A stretch of 64,000 nucleotides of DNA, from assembly GCA_002011615.1 (NCBI GenBank), contig MTOH01000011.1:62001-126000 (forward strand), given 5' to 3'. The stretch is from Candidatus Hydrothermus pacificus. GTDB lineage: Bacteria; Hydrothermota; Hydrothermia; Hydrothermales; Hydrothermaceae. Shown here piece after piece: positions 34,885-44,501 of the stretch (positions are counted from its first letter, which is position 1; every line of letters starts with the position of its first letter). The notes under the pieces were generated by a model. It ran no database searches and was not told the DNA's origin. It saw only the letters and a program-made list of their open reading frames with translations. Position numbers and translations under genes: made by a program.

Positions 34885-35838
34885 TCATAAAACAACTTTA
34901 AATATTGAAACCACTATGAGATTTAAAAAACTCAGTGGTATTAAAAACTTCCAGGAAAATTTCATCAACTGATCAAACCTCACCCTGGGAAGCGATGTCC
35001 TTATCCAGTAAAAGATAAAAATAACAAAAGCAATTTTTATCAGGAAAACAAGAAAAGAAGGAAGTGGAATAAAATAAGCATTACCTCCACCCAGGTAAAG
35101 AACAACAATAAGTGAAGAAATTAAAATTAGATGGGCATATTCTCCAAGGAAAAACCATGCAAATTTTATGCCTGAATATTCGGTATTATATCCTCCCACA
35201 AGTTCTGATTCTGCTTCAGGAAGGTCAAAGGGGATTCTTCCTGTATCAGCAAGTCCTGCAAGAAAAAATACCAGAAATCCAGCAAACTGAGGAAAAATAT
35301 ATGGTATATGCTGACTCTCAATTATTTTTTTTAAAGAAAAGGTCTCTGCCTGTAGAATAACCGCAGTAATAGAAAGTAAAAACGGGATTTCAAAGCTTAA
35401 AAACTGGGCTGCTGAACGAAGACCTCCAAAAAGAGGATATTTACTTCCGGATGATACTCCTCCCAGAACTATACCGTATGTGCTGAAACCAGCAATAACC
35501 AGAACAAAAAGCAGTGATGTGTTTATATCTGCAATAACTGGCTTTGAGCCTATAGGAATTAATGAGAAAGGAATAAACGCAGAGACTGCAGTTATAACAG
35601 GAGCTATAAAATACAAAATTCTATCTCTCTTTTCAGGGAAAACTTCTTCCTTTAATATCAATTTCACAGCATCTGCAATACTCTGAAATATACCAAAAGG
35701 TCCTGCTCTGTTCGGACCATATCTGTTTTGAACCCAGCCCAAGAACTTTCTTTCTAAGTAAACCATATAAGCCACAATAAGAGTGAGAACCAATATCAAT
35801 ATAACACTTTTAATAAAAACAGTTAGAAAAGGTATCAA
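34885..35838 (-). CDS. nuoH: NADH-quinone oxidoreductase subunit H-like membrane protein
   Basis: A 317-residue polytopic protein matching NuoH/ND1. The N-terminal RYGPNRAGPFGIFQSIADAVKLILKEE segment, the quinone-site loop EYSGIKFAWFFLGEYAHLI, and the C-terminal RFDQLMKFSWKFLIPLSFLNL are diagnostic. NuoH links the peripheral arm and quinone cavity of complex I, and homologues occur in membrane-bound hydrogenases. Usually it lies between other nuo genes, but here no other complex I subunit is visible within 30 kb. It overlaps the PBP1A stop by 4 nt. It is either an orphan subunit of a split operon or a hydrogenase-type subunit. Confidence 0.93.
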   Translation of the reverse strand: MIPFLTVFIKSVILILVLTLIVAYMVYLERKFLGWVQNRYGPNRAGPFGIFQSIADAVKLILKEEVFPEKRDRILYFIAPVITAVSAFIPFSLIPIGSKPVIADINTSLLFVLVIAGFSTYGIVLGGVSSGSKYPLFGGLRSAAQFLSFEIPFLLSITAVILQAETFSLKKIIESQHIPYIFPQFAGFLVFFLAGLADTGRIPFDLPEAESELVGGYNTEYSGIKFAWFFLGEYAHLILISSLIVVLYLGGGNAYFIPLPSFLVFLIKIAFVIFIFYWIRTSLPRVRFDQLMKFSWKFLIPLSFLNLIVVSIFKVVL

Positions 35839-37850
35839 AATTCTATCTTCTCCTTAAATTTTTTGTTATTTTCTATGACCTCTGGTGATGTGTGGATATT
35901 ACAAGTTATCTGGGGTTCAGCTCCTTTTCTAAAAACCTCTTCTCTGAAATCCAGACAATAGGGACCCTTTTTTAGCTTGGAATCAAGGCACACTGTATCA
36001 ATTACAACTCCCTCAGGCACAGGAAAGTTTTCACCCTTAAGCGGTAATCTTTTCATAATATTGGCCCAGAAAGGAAGAGCAAACCTTGCTCCTGAAGCTC
36101 CATTTGCTATTGTCCTCAAAGAATCAAAACCCACCCACACACCAAGAACAAGGTCAGGTGTAAAACCTATAAACCATGCGTCTGTAAAATCATCGGTAGT
36201 TCCTGTCTTACCTGCACATGGAAGAGTAAAATCGTATTTTATTCTTGCTTCGATTCCTGTTCCATTATCAATAACAGACTTCATCATATGGATTAAAATA
36301 TAAACACTTTGAGAATCAATCAACTGCTTGCCAAAAGGTTCTTTTTCAAAAATAACATTTCCGTATGCATCTTCTATTTTTTTTATCCACACAATATCCA
36401 CCCTTTTTCCATAATTTGCAATTGTAGAATAAGCATGAACCATTTCAAGCAGGGAAAGTGAAGGGGAACCAAGTGCTATGGAGAGAACTCTTGGAACATA
36501 CGAGTCAATACCAAGTTTGTGAGCATAGTCAACAGTCAGGGGTATTCCCACACTCTGAAGCAGTCTGACAGAGGCAAGGTTTCTTGAATGAGCAAGAGCA
36601 TCCCTTAGTGTTATTTTACCCATAAATTTTTCATCGTAGTTTCTGGGATACCAGGGTTTACCTGACCCATCGTCCTCAATCACTATCGGTAAATCATAAA
36701 CATAATCCACTGGTAAATAACCATTTTCTATCGCAGTAAGATAGTAAAAGGGTTTAAATGCTGAACCTACCTGTCTTTTTGCCTGAGTAGCTCTATTAAA
36801 CTGGCTTTTAAAGAAATTCCTGCCTCCTACAAGCGCCTTTATCTCGCCTGTTTGCGGGTCCATAGCAAGAATAGCTATCTGAAGAGGCATGGTATCGTCT
36901 TTTCCATTTCTTTTTACCCTTTTTTCTATGACAGGGAGAATACTATCCACAACCTTTTCACACACCTTTTGAATTTCACTATTTAAAGAAGTATATATTT
37001 TTGCTCCTTCTTTATAGATAAATTCTTCGCCATAAGCACTTATCACATCTTTCCTTATCTCCTCAATAAAATAAGCTGCAAACCTCTCTCTTTTTTCCTT
37101 TTCTTTTAAAACAATCTCTTCATTCAAGGCATTCTCATACTCTGTTTCATCTATTACTTTGTTTTTCAGAAGTAATTTAAGTATTTTTTTCTGCCTCTTC
37201 AAGGTATTTTCAAAATTTGTATAAGGGTCATAATAGGTGGGAGAGCGAGGTATTGAAGCGAGAAAAACCGACTCTGCAAGAGTCAGGTCCCTGGCATGCT
37301 TACCGAAGTAATAAAGAGATGCTGTCTCAACACCATAAACACCATTCCCGAAATTAATCTGATTTATATATTTCTCAAGAATCTGTTCCTTGGTGAATGC
37401 TCTTTCAATTAAAAGAGCAAGTATTGCTTCTTTTATCTTTCTCTTAACTGACTTTTCAAGAGTTAAGAACATATTTCTCGCAAGTTGCTGGGTTATTGTT
37501 GAAGCTCCCTCAACATATCTTCTCGCCTTTATATCCTTGTAGAGAGCCTTAGCAATCCTGAAAAAATCAATTCCAAAATGTTTAAAGAACCTTTTGTCTT
37601 CAAGAGTTATAAATGTTTTTGTTATATAGGGTGATACATCTTTTAATTTAACATAAATCCTCTTCTCCTGATAATACTCAAAAATCAAATCTTCTTTATC
37701 ATCAAGTATCCGAGTTGTAACAGGTGGTTTATACCCCTCTATCATCTCAAGAGGTGGAAGGTCATATATGAAATAGCGGTATATAAAATAAGACAAAACA
37801 AAGGCAACTATCAGTTCTAACACCACTCCTGTTAAAATCCATTTTTTCAT
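35835..37850 (-). CDS. Class A penicillin-binding protein (PBP1A)
   Basis: A 671-residue bifunctional peptidoglycan synthase with an N-terminal membrane anchor (about residues 5-28). The GT51 transglycosylase domain has the catalytic Glu E84 in LEDKRFFKHFGID, then GASTITQQLARN. The transpeptidase domain has SAFK (the SxxK serine in QVGSAFKPFYY), an SRN SxN motif and KTGT in PCAGKTGTTDDFTDAWF. The length and order fit class A PBPs. Its ATG follows the DegP-like stop directly (TGAATG). It ends in a 4-nt overlap with nuoH, an unusual partner. Confidence 0.96.
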   Translation of the reverse strand: MKKWILTGVVLELIVAFVLSYFIYRYFIYDLPPLEMIEGYKPPVTTRILDDKEDLIFEYYQEKRIYVKLKDVSPYITKTFITLEDKRFFKHFGIDFFRIAKALYKDIKARRYVEGASTITQQLARNMFLTLEKSVKRKIKEAILALLIERAFTKEQILEKYINQINFGNGVYGVETASLYYFGKHARDLTLAESVFLASIPRSPTYYDPYTNFENTLKRQKKILKLLLKNKVIDETEYENALNEEIVLKEKEKRERFAAYFIEEIRKDVISAYGEEFIYKEGAKIYTSLNSEIQKVCEKVVDSILPVIEKRVKRNGKDDTMPLQIAILAMDPQTGEIKALVGGRNFFKSQFNRATQAKRQVGSAFKPFYYLTAIENGYLPVDYVYDLPIVIEDDGSGKPWYPRNYDEKFMGKITLRDALAHSRNLASVRLLQSVGIPLTVDYAHKLGIDSYVPRVLSIALGSPSLSLLEMVHAYSTIANYGKRVDIVWIKKIEDAYGNVIFEKEPFGKQLIDSQSVYILIHMMKSVIDNGTGIEARIKYDFTLPCAGKTGTTDDFTDAWFIGFTPDLVLGVWVGFDSLRTIANGASGARFALPFWANIMKRLPLKGENFPVPEGVVIDTVCLDSKLKKGPYCLDFREEVFRKGAEPQITCNIHTSPEVIENNKKFKEKIEF

Positions 37851-39263
37851 TCAGCCAATCCTGTATTCCAGGTAAAACTTTGTGTTACCCCTTATTATTA
37901 ACATTTCAATATAATCCTTAACTTTTGAAAGTATTTTCTCAAAATCTTTCTTGTTATTTATTCCTTTGCCATTTAAACCTATAATTACATCGCCTTCTCT
38001 AAGTCCCATCTCATCGGCAAAACTTCCGGGCTTAACTTCGGTTATAACCACTCCCTGCTTAACCTTTAAGTTATATTTTTTAACAAAATAGTCATCTATA
38101 TTATCAATGCGGATACCGAGTTTTGTAACTTTTTCAGGCTGGACTGCTTCAACGGTCTTAAAAATTTCTTTACCATTTCTTTCAAATAGAACCCCAACTT
38201 TTTCCTTTTCTAAAAGGTCGTATGTCGCTATTTCGTAGTCCCTTTTATTTCTTATAAGGTGACCGTTTATTTTCTTTATCAGGTCTCCTTCTCTCAAAAT
38301 TTTTGCACAGGGGCCATCCTTTTCAACATGAACCACCACAACACCCTGATTTTTATTCACGCCATACTTATGCCTCAAGTCAGAATTAATGTTTGAAACC
38401 TCTATTTCCAGTTCACCTTTTTTAATTCGTCCATATTTTACAAGATGCTCAATACACTTGTTCAGGAGATTCACGGGTATGGCAAAACCTATACCTTCAA
38501 ATCCTCCTGATTTTGTAATTATAAAGGTATTCATCCCTATCACATTACCATCAGCATTACAGAGAGGGCCTCCTGAATTACCCGGATTAATTGCCGCATC
38601 AGTTTGAATAAGATTTTTGTACTCTCTATTTTCAGACCCTTTAAAATTTCGGTGAAGAGCACTGATTACTCCAACTGTAATAGTTGGCTGAGGGTCATCC
38701 CACAAATATCCAAAAGGATTACCAAAGGCTATGACCCACTCGCCTCTTTTTAAAGAATCAGAGTTTCCAATGGTTACATGGGGGAGGTTTTTCCCTTCAA
38801 TTTTTAAAAGAGCTATATCAAAGTCTTTATCCTTCCCTATCAGTTTTGCATCAAATATCCTTCCATCAGGCAGAGTTACTTTTATTGTATCCGCTTCGGC
38901 TATAACATGCTCGTTTGTAAAAATATATCCATCTTTTGAAATTATAAACCCGGATCCCTGAGAGATTATCCTTTGTCTGTAATATCTCGGAGGAAAAAGT
39001 TCTCCAAAAAATTCTTTAAAAAAAGGGTCTTTAAAAAAAGGAGAAAAACCTTTTACATATCCGGTTTTCATACAGGTAATAGATATAACTGCCTTCTCTG
39101 CTCTCTCGACTGCTTTTACAATTGCGTTCTCTCTTTGTCTGGATATTTTTTGTTCTATACTTAACTCAGATTTTGTGCTTTTCCCATTAGATTTCTGTGG
39201 ATATAAAAGGGAAATTAAAAAAATTAATGTTAAACCTCCGAGAATATAAACAAGTTTCTTCAT
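37851..39263 (-). CDS. Do/DegP-like periplasmic serine protease with two PDZ domains
   Basis: A 470-residue HtrA-family protease with a signal/anchor segment (about residues 4-20). The catalytic triad is H119 (FTNEHVI), D149 (FDIALLKI) and S230 (PGNSGGPL). Two PDZ domains follow (about residues 285-370 and 380-465; the second begins [13 protein letters not shown]). In this family the enzyme degrades or refolds misfolded envelope proteins and needs PDZ-mediated oligomerisation. A Phe-rich region around residues 70-90 may be the L-A loop. The stop abuts the PBP1A start; upstream is talC, with a 4-nt overlap. Confidence 0.95.
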   Translation of the reverse strand: MKKLVYILGGLTLIFLISLLYPQKSNGKSTKSELSIEQKISRQRENAIVKAVERAEKAVISITCMKTGYVKGFSPFFKDPFFKEFFGELFPPRYYRQRIISQGSGFIISKDGYIFTNEHVIAEADTIKVTLPDGRIFDAKLIGKDKDFDIALLKIEGKNLPHVTIGNSDSLKRGEWVIAFGNPFGYLWDDPQPTITVGVISALHRNFKGSENREYKNLIQTDAAINPGNSGGPLCNADGNVIGMNTFIITKSGGFEGIGFAIPVNLLNKCIEHLVKYGRIKKGELEIEVSNINSDLRHKYGVNKNQGVVVVHVEKDGPCAKILREGDLIKKINGHLIRNKRDYEIATYDLLEKEKVGVLFERNGKEIFKTVEAVQPEKVTKLGIRIDNIDDYFVKKYNLKVKQGVVITEVKPGSFADEMGLREGDVIIGLNGKGINNKKDFEKILSKVKDYIEMLIIRGNTKFYLEYRIG

Positions 39264-39955
39264 TCTCCAAAAACTTTTTTCCAGTCTGAGATAAACCTTT
39301 CAAGTCCTATATCGGTTAAAGGGTGTTTTAAAAGCTTTTCAAGGACACCCGGGGGAACTGTTATGATATCAGCACCTGCAAGGGCTGATTCAACCACATG
39401 TAAAGGATGTCTGCAGCTGGCAACCAGAACCTCTGTATCAAATCCATAGTTGTTGTAAATATCAACTACAACTCTTATAATGTCCATTCCCCAGTGGGAT
39501 ATATCATCAAGTCTTCCTGTAAAGGGTGATACAAAAGCTGCTCCTGCCTTTGCAGAGAGAAGAGCCTGAGATGGTGAAAACACAAGAGTCATATTCACTC
39601 TTATTCCCTTTGAACTTAGAATTTTTGTAGTCTTAAGACCTTCTGGAGTAAAGGGTATCTTTATCACAATATTCTCATGAATTTTAGAAAGTTCCTCTGC
39701 CTCCTTTACCATGCCATCACTATCAGTTGCTATAACTTCTGCTGAAACAGGACCTTTAACAAGTTCACATATCTCAAACAATATCTTTTTTGATTCTTCA
39801 AGAATCTTGCTTTTACTAAAAGAACTGTAATCAGGATACTGTCTGGCAATCTCTTTTGAAAGAAGTGTGGGATTTGTCGTAGCACCATCTATAATCCCGA
39901 GCCCGGTGAGTTTCTTTATCTCATCAACATTCGCAGTATCTATAAATATCTTCAT
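39260..39955 (-). CDS. Transaldolase-like protein, FSA/TalC type
   Basis: A 231-residue transaldolase/fructose-6-phosphate aldolase-like protein. The N-terminal [16 protein letters not shown] and GATTNPTLL are diagnostic, and the Schiff-base lysine lies in [19 protein letters not shown]. The short length puts it in the FSA/TalC group (about 215-230 residues), not the larger TalB type. It may act as a transaldolase in the pentose phosphate pathway or as a fructose-6-phosphate aldolase; sequence alone does not tell which. It is the first gene of the talC, degP-like, PBP1A, nuoH unit and has its own promoter. Confidence 0.92.
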   Translation of the reverse strand: MKIFIDTANVDEIKKLTGLGIIDGATTNPTLLSKEIARQYPDYSSFSKSKILEESKKILFEICELVKGPVSAEVIATDSDGMVKEAEELSKIHENIVIKIPFTPEGLKTTKILSSKGIRVNMTLVFSPSQALLSAKAGAAFVSPFTGRLDDISHWGMDIIRVVVDIYNNYGFDTEVLVASCRHPLHVVESALAGADIITVPPGVLEKLLKHPLTDIGLERFISDWKKVFGE

Positions 39956-39981
39956 TATTCCTCCCTTTTTAAAGTTTATTA

Positions 39982-40011
39982 ATTATAATTTACCTTTAAG
40001 TCTGTAAACAA
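39982..40011 (-). promoter_or_regulatory. Predicted promoter of the talC-degP-PBP1A-nuoH unit
   Basis: Minus strand TTGTTT (40006-40011), an 18-nt spacer and TATAAT (39982-39987). The -35 box lies inside the 3' end of rimI and the -10 box at its stop. A GGGAGG Shine-Dalgarno precedes the talC ATG at 39955. Confidence 0.6.
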
Positions 40012-40432
40012 ACTCTATACCGTCTTCATTCCCATAATAACCTTTTATTATTCCGTTTTTTTCAAAACCAAATTTCTCATAAATAGATATGGCTCTTTTA
40101 TTTGAAACCCTAACTTCAAGTCTTATCTTTTTCTTATTTTCTTTTTTTGCCATTTCAACAATATGTTCAAGTATAGATCTGGCATACCCCTTACCTCTTT
40201 CTTCAGGGTGAACAGCAATATTGGCAAGATGGAATTCTTCTCCCATATCCCATATTATAAAGTAACCTGCTATTTTCTCATCTTTTTCAAGAACATAAAA
40301 AAAAGAAAAGGGATTTTTTAACTCAAATAAAAATGAAGTAAAGGACCAGGGTCTTTCAAAAGACTTTTTCTCTATGCTATGAATAGAAGGTATGTCAGAA
40401 ATTTTAGCTCTCCTGATTGAAAGATTTGACAT
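39983..40432 (-). CDS. rimI: RimI-like ribosomal protein N-acetyltransferase
   Basis: A 149-residue GNAT acetyltransferase of the RimI group. It starts SIRRAKISDIPSIHSIEKKSF, has the acetyl-CoA loop HPEERGKGYARSILEHIV, and the typical RLEVRVSNKRAISIYEKFGFE end. RimI acetylates the N-terminal alanine of ribosomal protein S18. The frame is open upstream to 40495, but the ATG at 40432 gives the family N-terminus. The gene overlaps tsaB by 29 nt, and tsaB-rimI pairing is common in bacteria, which supports both assignments. Confidence 0.9.
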   Translation of the reverse strand: MSNLSIRRAKISDIPSIHSIEKKSFERPWSFTSFLFELKNPFSFFYVLEKDEKIAGYFIIWDMGEEFHLANIAVHPEERGKGYARSILEHIVEMAKKENKKKIRLEVRVSNKRAISIYEKFGFEKNGIIKGYYGNEDGIEFVYRLKGKL

Positions 40433-41039
40433 AGGAAGGTGTATAAAAATACAGAGGTTCTTTTTTTTCCATATCAATAAATTTACCCTGTTCATAAAGC
40501 AGTTCTCCTATACTTATAATGGACTCAATAGAAGGCACTTCCAGAGGATAGCATTTTTTTACTTTCTCTTCTATATCAATATCCTTACCAACATATAAAA
40601 AATCCTTTTCCAGCGGGACATCTTCTGTTTTGCCCATTTTAAACTCAACCTCTTTTCCATCCACAAACTTTTTCCAGAACACCTTATCTTTTTTAATTTC
40701 AATAAACGCTACCAGATTATTGTTTTCTTTTAAAAAAGGGTAAGCAAGAGCATCAAGGGTATTAACTCCAACAAAGTCTACTTTTTTCTTAAACCAGAGT
40801 GCTTTTGCAAAGGAAAACCCTGCCCTTAATGATGTAAAATAACCAGGTCCTTCTGAAATTGCTATAAATTCTATTTTTTTATCCTTAATATGTTCTTCAA
40901 GCATTCTCCATATCTCGATTATATATTCAGAATGTCTGTGATAGGCACCCATGGATATTTCTACAATTCTATTTTCTTCCATATAACCCATTCTTGTAAT
41001 CTTACTTGATGTTTCAATTCCTATTTTTATTCCGTCCAT
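40404..41039 (-). CDS. tsaB: TsaB, tRNA threonylcarbamoyladenosine biosynthesis protein
   Basis: A 211-residue protein of the ASKHA-fold TsaB group, needed with TsaD and TsaE for t6A37 formation in tRNA. The start IKIGIETSSKITRMGYME and the EGPGYFTSLRAGFSFAKALWF segment are diagnostic. The ATG at 41039 was chosen because it places the family's N-terminus; an in-frame TTG at 41051 could add four residues. It overlaps the 3' end of the preceding lipoprotein gene by 13 nt. It overlaps the downstream rimI start by 29 nt. Confidence 0.93.
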   Translation of the reverse strand: MDGIKIGIETSSKITRMGYMEENRIVEISMGAYHRHSEYIIEIWRMLEEHIKDKKIEFIAISEGPGYFTSLRAGFSFAKALWFKKKVDFVGVNTLDALAYPFLKENNNLVAFIEIKKDKVFWKKFVDGKEVEFKMGKTEDVPLEKDFLYVGKDIDIEEKVKKCYPLEVPSIESIISIGELLYEQGKFIDMEKKEPLYFYTPSYVKSFNQES

Positions 41040-42874
41040 TTCAGAACACAAAAACCTTTATTAGAAAAAGAAGATAGATATATGTAATTGCTCTTATTTT
41101 CAATACCATAGACATTATCAATAACATAAGGATAAGAAGAGGTATATACCTTTTTTTTCTGATACACAAACATCTGAAGTTCGTTATCAGAAGACATTAT
41201 AAGAAATGGTGAAAAATATTCCAGCGTTTGAGTTCCTTTTTGCAGAGGCATTCTCTGAATAACTGAATCAGGTAACATATTTGAAAGGTCTATTAAAAAC
41301 AGTGAATCAGCAGGAGAATTATAAGTTGTTAAAGCAAGAGTTGACTCAACAAAAGATATGTTTTTGACATTGTTTATATTTAGTGTCTTTGAATCTTTGA
41401 AAGAAAGATAGAAATCATAAATTTCGATACCGGCAGAATACGCATCACCTGTCAGCACATAGAGATTGCCACCGCTCCATAAATCAAAATCAGATGTGGT
41501 ATACATAGTTCTTATTGAATCATAAATATACGGAGTCTGAGAAAGTTCTATTCTCACAAGACCCTTTTCATCAATCAAAAATAAGGAATTGTTTAAAATT
41601 TTTACTTCTCCTATCCACCCTCTAAGGGTAAAGGAACTTAGAAATTCAAGAGAGTCAGGCAAAACTCTTTTATAAATTTTCACATTATTGCCATATGTCC
41701 CGGATACAATCACACAGAATTCACTGTTTGCCCTGCAAATCCATGGAATTTCATTAAGCAGAAGTTCTTTTACCAAAGAAGGATTTGATGGGTTTGAGAT
41801 ATTATAAATCTTAAGAGAATAATATCTTGTCTCTCCACCAGCCTCATAAAGATAGTCACCATAAACACTAACATCTCTTGAAAATATACCACTTGAATAT
41901 ACTTCGGACATATAAACCTTCTGGGTTCTAAAATTCCACACAGGAGAGATGGTTTCTCCTCCTCTGCCATCTTTTGCTTTTATTTTCCAGAAATAAAACA
42001 CTCCGGGTAAAAGCGAAGAAGAGGGAATAAAATGAGTATCAGGCAGATCAGAATAAAAAATAACAGGATTTTGAAAATTCTGTTTTGTATCCAGATAAAA
42101 GTCATATTTAAGAGAATCACCATCGGGGTCTGAACAACTCCAGTAAAAATCGGGAAGCAGGGCTACAAGGGTATCACCCAGAAAGGGGGAAGGATTGGAG
42201 GGAACATCTGGTGGATTATTGGGCGAAGAGGTCCTGAAATGATTGACAACTGACTCATTCTCTCCGCCTCTTGTGTCTCTGGCTTTTATTTTCCAGAAAT
42301 AAGTCTGCGAATATTCAAGCGTGTCAATCAATACTGTGTCACTGTAGTCAGAAATATAAAGTAAAGGCACCGAATCCTGGGATAAAAATATATCATAAAT
42401 TACGGTATCACCATCGGGGTCAGAGGATTTAAACATAAGGGTGCATACGTTTGAATTAAAAATATATCCATCAGGAGGGAATATAAGTAAAGGAACTAAA
42501 GGAGAATGATTACCATAGGTTATTAAAATATTAATTTCAGGAGAGAAGTTGAAATTTCCTGATTTATCAACCGCTCTTGCTTTAAGAGTATAGTAGGTGG
42601 AATCCGATGAGGCAGTAAAATCAACATCAAAAAACCACACATCCTGCGAATCAGGAGAGTATTTTGTATTAATTTTTATTGTATCATTTAAGAAGAGTTC
42701 AACAAATTCTACATCTCTGTTATCATTTGCCTTAACCTTGACAACAAGAGTGTCAGGGGGATGACTGGAATTATCCGGAGGAAAGATAATTGAAACATAT
42801 GGTTTTTGTTTGTCAGCTCTCCTACATGAAACAAGTAACAGCAGACAAATAAAAATTACAATTTTTCTATTCAT
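41027..42874 (-). CDS. Lipoprotein with Ig/FN3-like repeats and a propeller-like C-terminal half
   Basis: A 615-residue surface lipoprotein. The signal peptide ends in LLLLVSC, a good lipobox with Cys at about residue 17 of the chosen start. The N-terminal half has three Ig/fibronectin-type units: DKQKPYVSIIFPPDNSSHPPD, then two repeats containing PDGDSLKYDFYL, YFWKIKAKDGRGGE and FRT. The C-terminal half is rich in short strands (IYNISNPSNPSLVKE and similar) and resembles an LVIVD/WD-type propeller. The ATG at 42874 was preferred over two upstream in-frame Mets because it gives a clean lipoprotein signal. The function is unknown. Confidence 0.75.
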   Translation of the reverse strand: MNRKIVIFICLLLLVSCRRADKQKPYVSIIFPPDNSSHPPDTLVVKVKANDNRDVEFVELFLNDTIKINTKYSPDSQDVWFFDVDFTASSDSTYYTLKARAVDKSGNFNFSPEINILITYGNHSPLVPLLIFPPDGYIFNSNVCTLMFKSSDPDGDTVIYDIFLSQDSVPLLYISDYSDTVLIDTLEYSQTYFWKIKARDTRGGENESVVNHFRTSSPNNPPDVPSNPSPFLGDTLVALLPDFYWSCSDPDGDSLKYDFYLDTKQNFQNPVIFYSDLPDTHFIPSSSLLPGVFYFWKIKAKDGRGGETISPVWNFRTQKVYMSEVYSSGIFSRDVSVYGDYLYEAGGETRYYSLKIYNISNPSNPSLVKELLLNEIPWICRANSEFCVIVSGTYGNNVKIYKRVLPDSLEFLSSFTLRGWIGEVKILNNSLFLIDEKGLVRIELSQTPYIYDSIRTMYTTSDFDLWSGGNLYVLTGDAYSAGIEIYDFYLSFKDSKTLNINNVKNISFVESTLALTTYNSPADSLFLIDLSNMLPDSVIQRMPLQKGTQTLEYFSPFLIMSSDNELQMFVYQKKKVYTSSYPYVIDNVYGIENKSNYIYLSSFSNKGFCVLKWTE

Positions 42875-44501
42875 AACACAATTTTTTATAAACCTCATAA
42901 TCACTCAAAACTCTAAATGTATATTTTCTCGTTTCCTCAAAAGGACAATCCATTAAAAATTGAAATTCATTTCTCACAACTCCTTTTTCTTTCCATTCTT
43001 TAATTCTGTGAATTCCTGCATTGTATGCTGCAACAGCAAGGTAAACCTCACCCAAAGAATCAATTAACGAAGATATTATTTCTATACCTGCATCAATATT
43101 CACCAAGGGGTTTTTCAATGAATCTATGGCAAAATCTTTATACTTTTCAACACTTTTAAACGTATAGGGCATAATCTGCATAAGGCCTATTGCTCCCTTA
43201 GGGCTAATCGCCCTTTCATTAAACATACTTTCTCTTCTCATAATTGCATAAATGAGATAAGGATTTACATTCTTTTCTCTTGCTCTTTTAAAAATAAAAT
43301 TCTTATAGGGTAATGGAAAAAGTAGTCGCAGTAATTGTAAAGGAAAACATACGGTGTGATTCTCCATTCTTAAAATAGTATAGGCTTTCCTTGCAGTATA
43401 AAGAGAATAGAACCATTTTCCCACCTTATTAAGTTTTTCAGAGAGAGAAAAAAGGAGCTCAAAATCATTTATCTTTTGAATATAATATTTAAAAGCATCT
43501 TCCATATTGAGATGTGCAAAAATTAAAAGTTCCTCACCATCTGTATAGGAAGAGATGGAATTTTCCTCATAACATATTCCCTTTCCTCTAACAGTAAAAA
43601 GACCTAATGGCTCTACACTTTTCATTTTTTCATAAAGTTTTTCTTTTCCTGTTTGTTCGACAAGCAGTTTTAAAACAAATATATTATTCTGTGAAACAGT
43701 TCTTTCATCTTTTAACATCCCTTCTAAATTAATATTCATATCATAATCTATCAAAAACTTTTCATACCATTTCAAAGCAGACATAAATTCCACAGGATAA
43801 AAATTATTCTCAAGCATAACAAGGCGAGCTTCTTTTAAGGCATTTTCTCTTAAAGACTTATATTCACGAGATACTCTAAAGAATTCTTTAATGCTTTTTT
43901 CAACTTCTCCTGTGTATTTGTAAGATAATCCCTTTAATATTTTCGACTTTTCATAATACCATCTACCATCAGAAGGAAGGACTTTTTTAAAATACTGAAT
44001 TGCCTTCTTATAATCTCCCATTTTAAAAAAACAGTAGCCAAGATAATAATGCCTTTTCCTGTTTTTTGTTCTCTGAAAATATAAAACACACTTTTTCCAG
44101 TTTCCTTTTAAAAAATAGTACCTACCTTTATAAAACTCCATGTGTTTTAAAAGGTTTAGTTCTTTTTCATCGAGAAGCAAAGGGTAATTTATAAGTATTT
44201 TTTTCAAAATCTTTTTATAAGAATCTTTATATTTTATCTTTTTATAAACTTCTTTTTTCAAGTTTAGAAAAGAAGGAATCAGATAGGATGGAAATTCGTC
44301 CTCATTACTTTCAAGAAATCTTAAAGCCTTTCTGTAATCTCCTTTTTCAACCAGTGATTGTGCATAATTTATAACTGCATCATAATACAGGACTGAATTT
44401 TTATATTCTGTTACTATTTTTTTGTAATCCCCTTTTTCAAAGGCAACCACATCTCCTCGCAGAAGTATTGTCGCATATATAAATTGCAATGAAACTATCA
44501 T
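42867..44501 (-). CDS. Lytic transglycosylase with TPR-like repeats
   Basis: A 544-residue protein with a short N-terminal signal, a helical TPR-like region (about residues 20-350) and a C-terminal SLT domain. The catalytic Glu is in RRESMFNERAISPKGAIGLMQIMP (about residue 417), and AAYNAGIHRIKEW gives the rest of the Slt70 signature. It cleaves peptidoglycan between MurNAc and GlcNAc with formation of 1,6-anhydro-MurNAc. The start overlaps rapZ by 4 nt and the stop overlaps the lipoprotein start by 8 nt. The TPR-plus-SLT arrangement resembles soluble lytic transglycosylase 70. Confidence 0.93.
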   Translation of the reverse strand: MIVSLQFIYATILLRGDVVAFEKGDYKKIVTEYKNSVLYYDAVINYAQSLVEKGDYRKALRFLESNEDEFPSYLIPSFLNLKKEVYKKIKYKDSYKKILKKILINYPLLLDEKELNLLKHMEFYKGRYYFLKGNWKKCVLYFQRTKNRKRHYYLGYCFFKMGDYKKAIQYFKKVLPSDGRWYYEKSKILKGLSYKYTGEVEKSIKEFFRVSREYKSLRENALKEARLVMLENNFYPVEFMSALKWYEKFLIDYDMNINLEGMLKDERTVSQNNIFVLKLLVEQTGKEKLYEKMKSVEPLGLFTVRGKGICYEENSISSYTDGEELLIFAHLNMEDAFKYYIQKINDFELLFSLSEKLNKVGKWFYSLYTARKAYTILRMENHTVCFPLQLLRLLFPLPYKNFIFKRAREKNVNPYLIYAIMRRESMFNERAISPKGAIGLMQIMPYTFKSVEKYKDFAIDSLKNPLVNIDAGIEIISSLIDSLGEVYLAVAAYNAGIHRIKEWKEKGVVRNEFQFLMDCPFEETRKYTFRVLSDYEVYKKLCYE

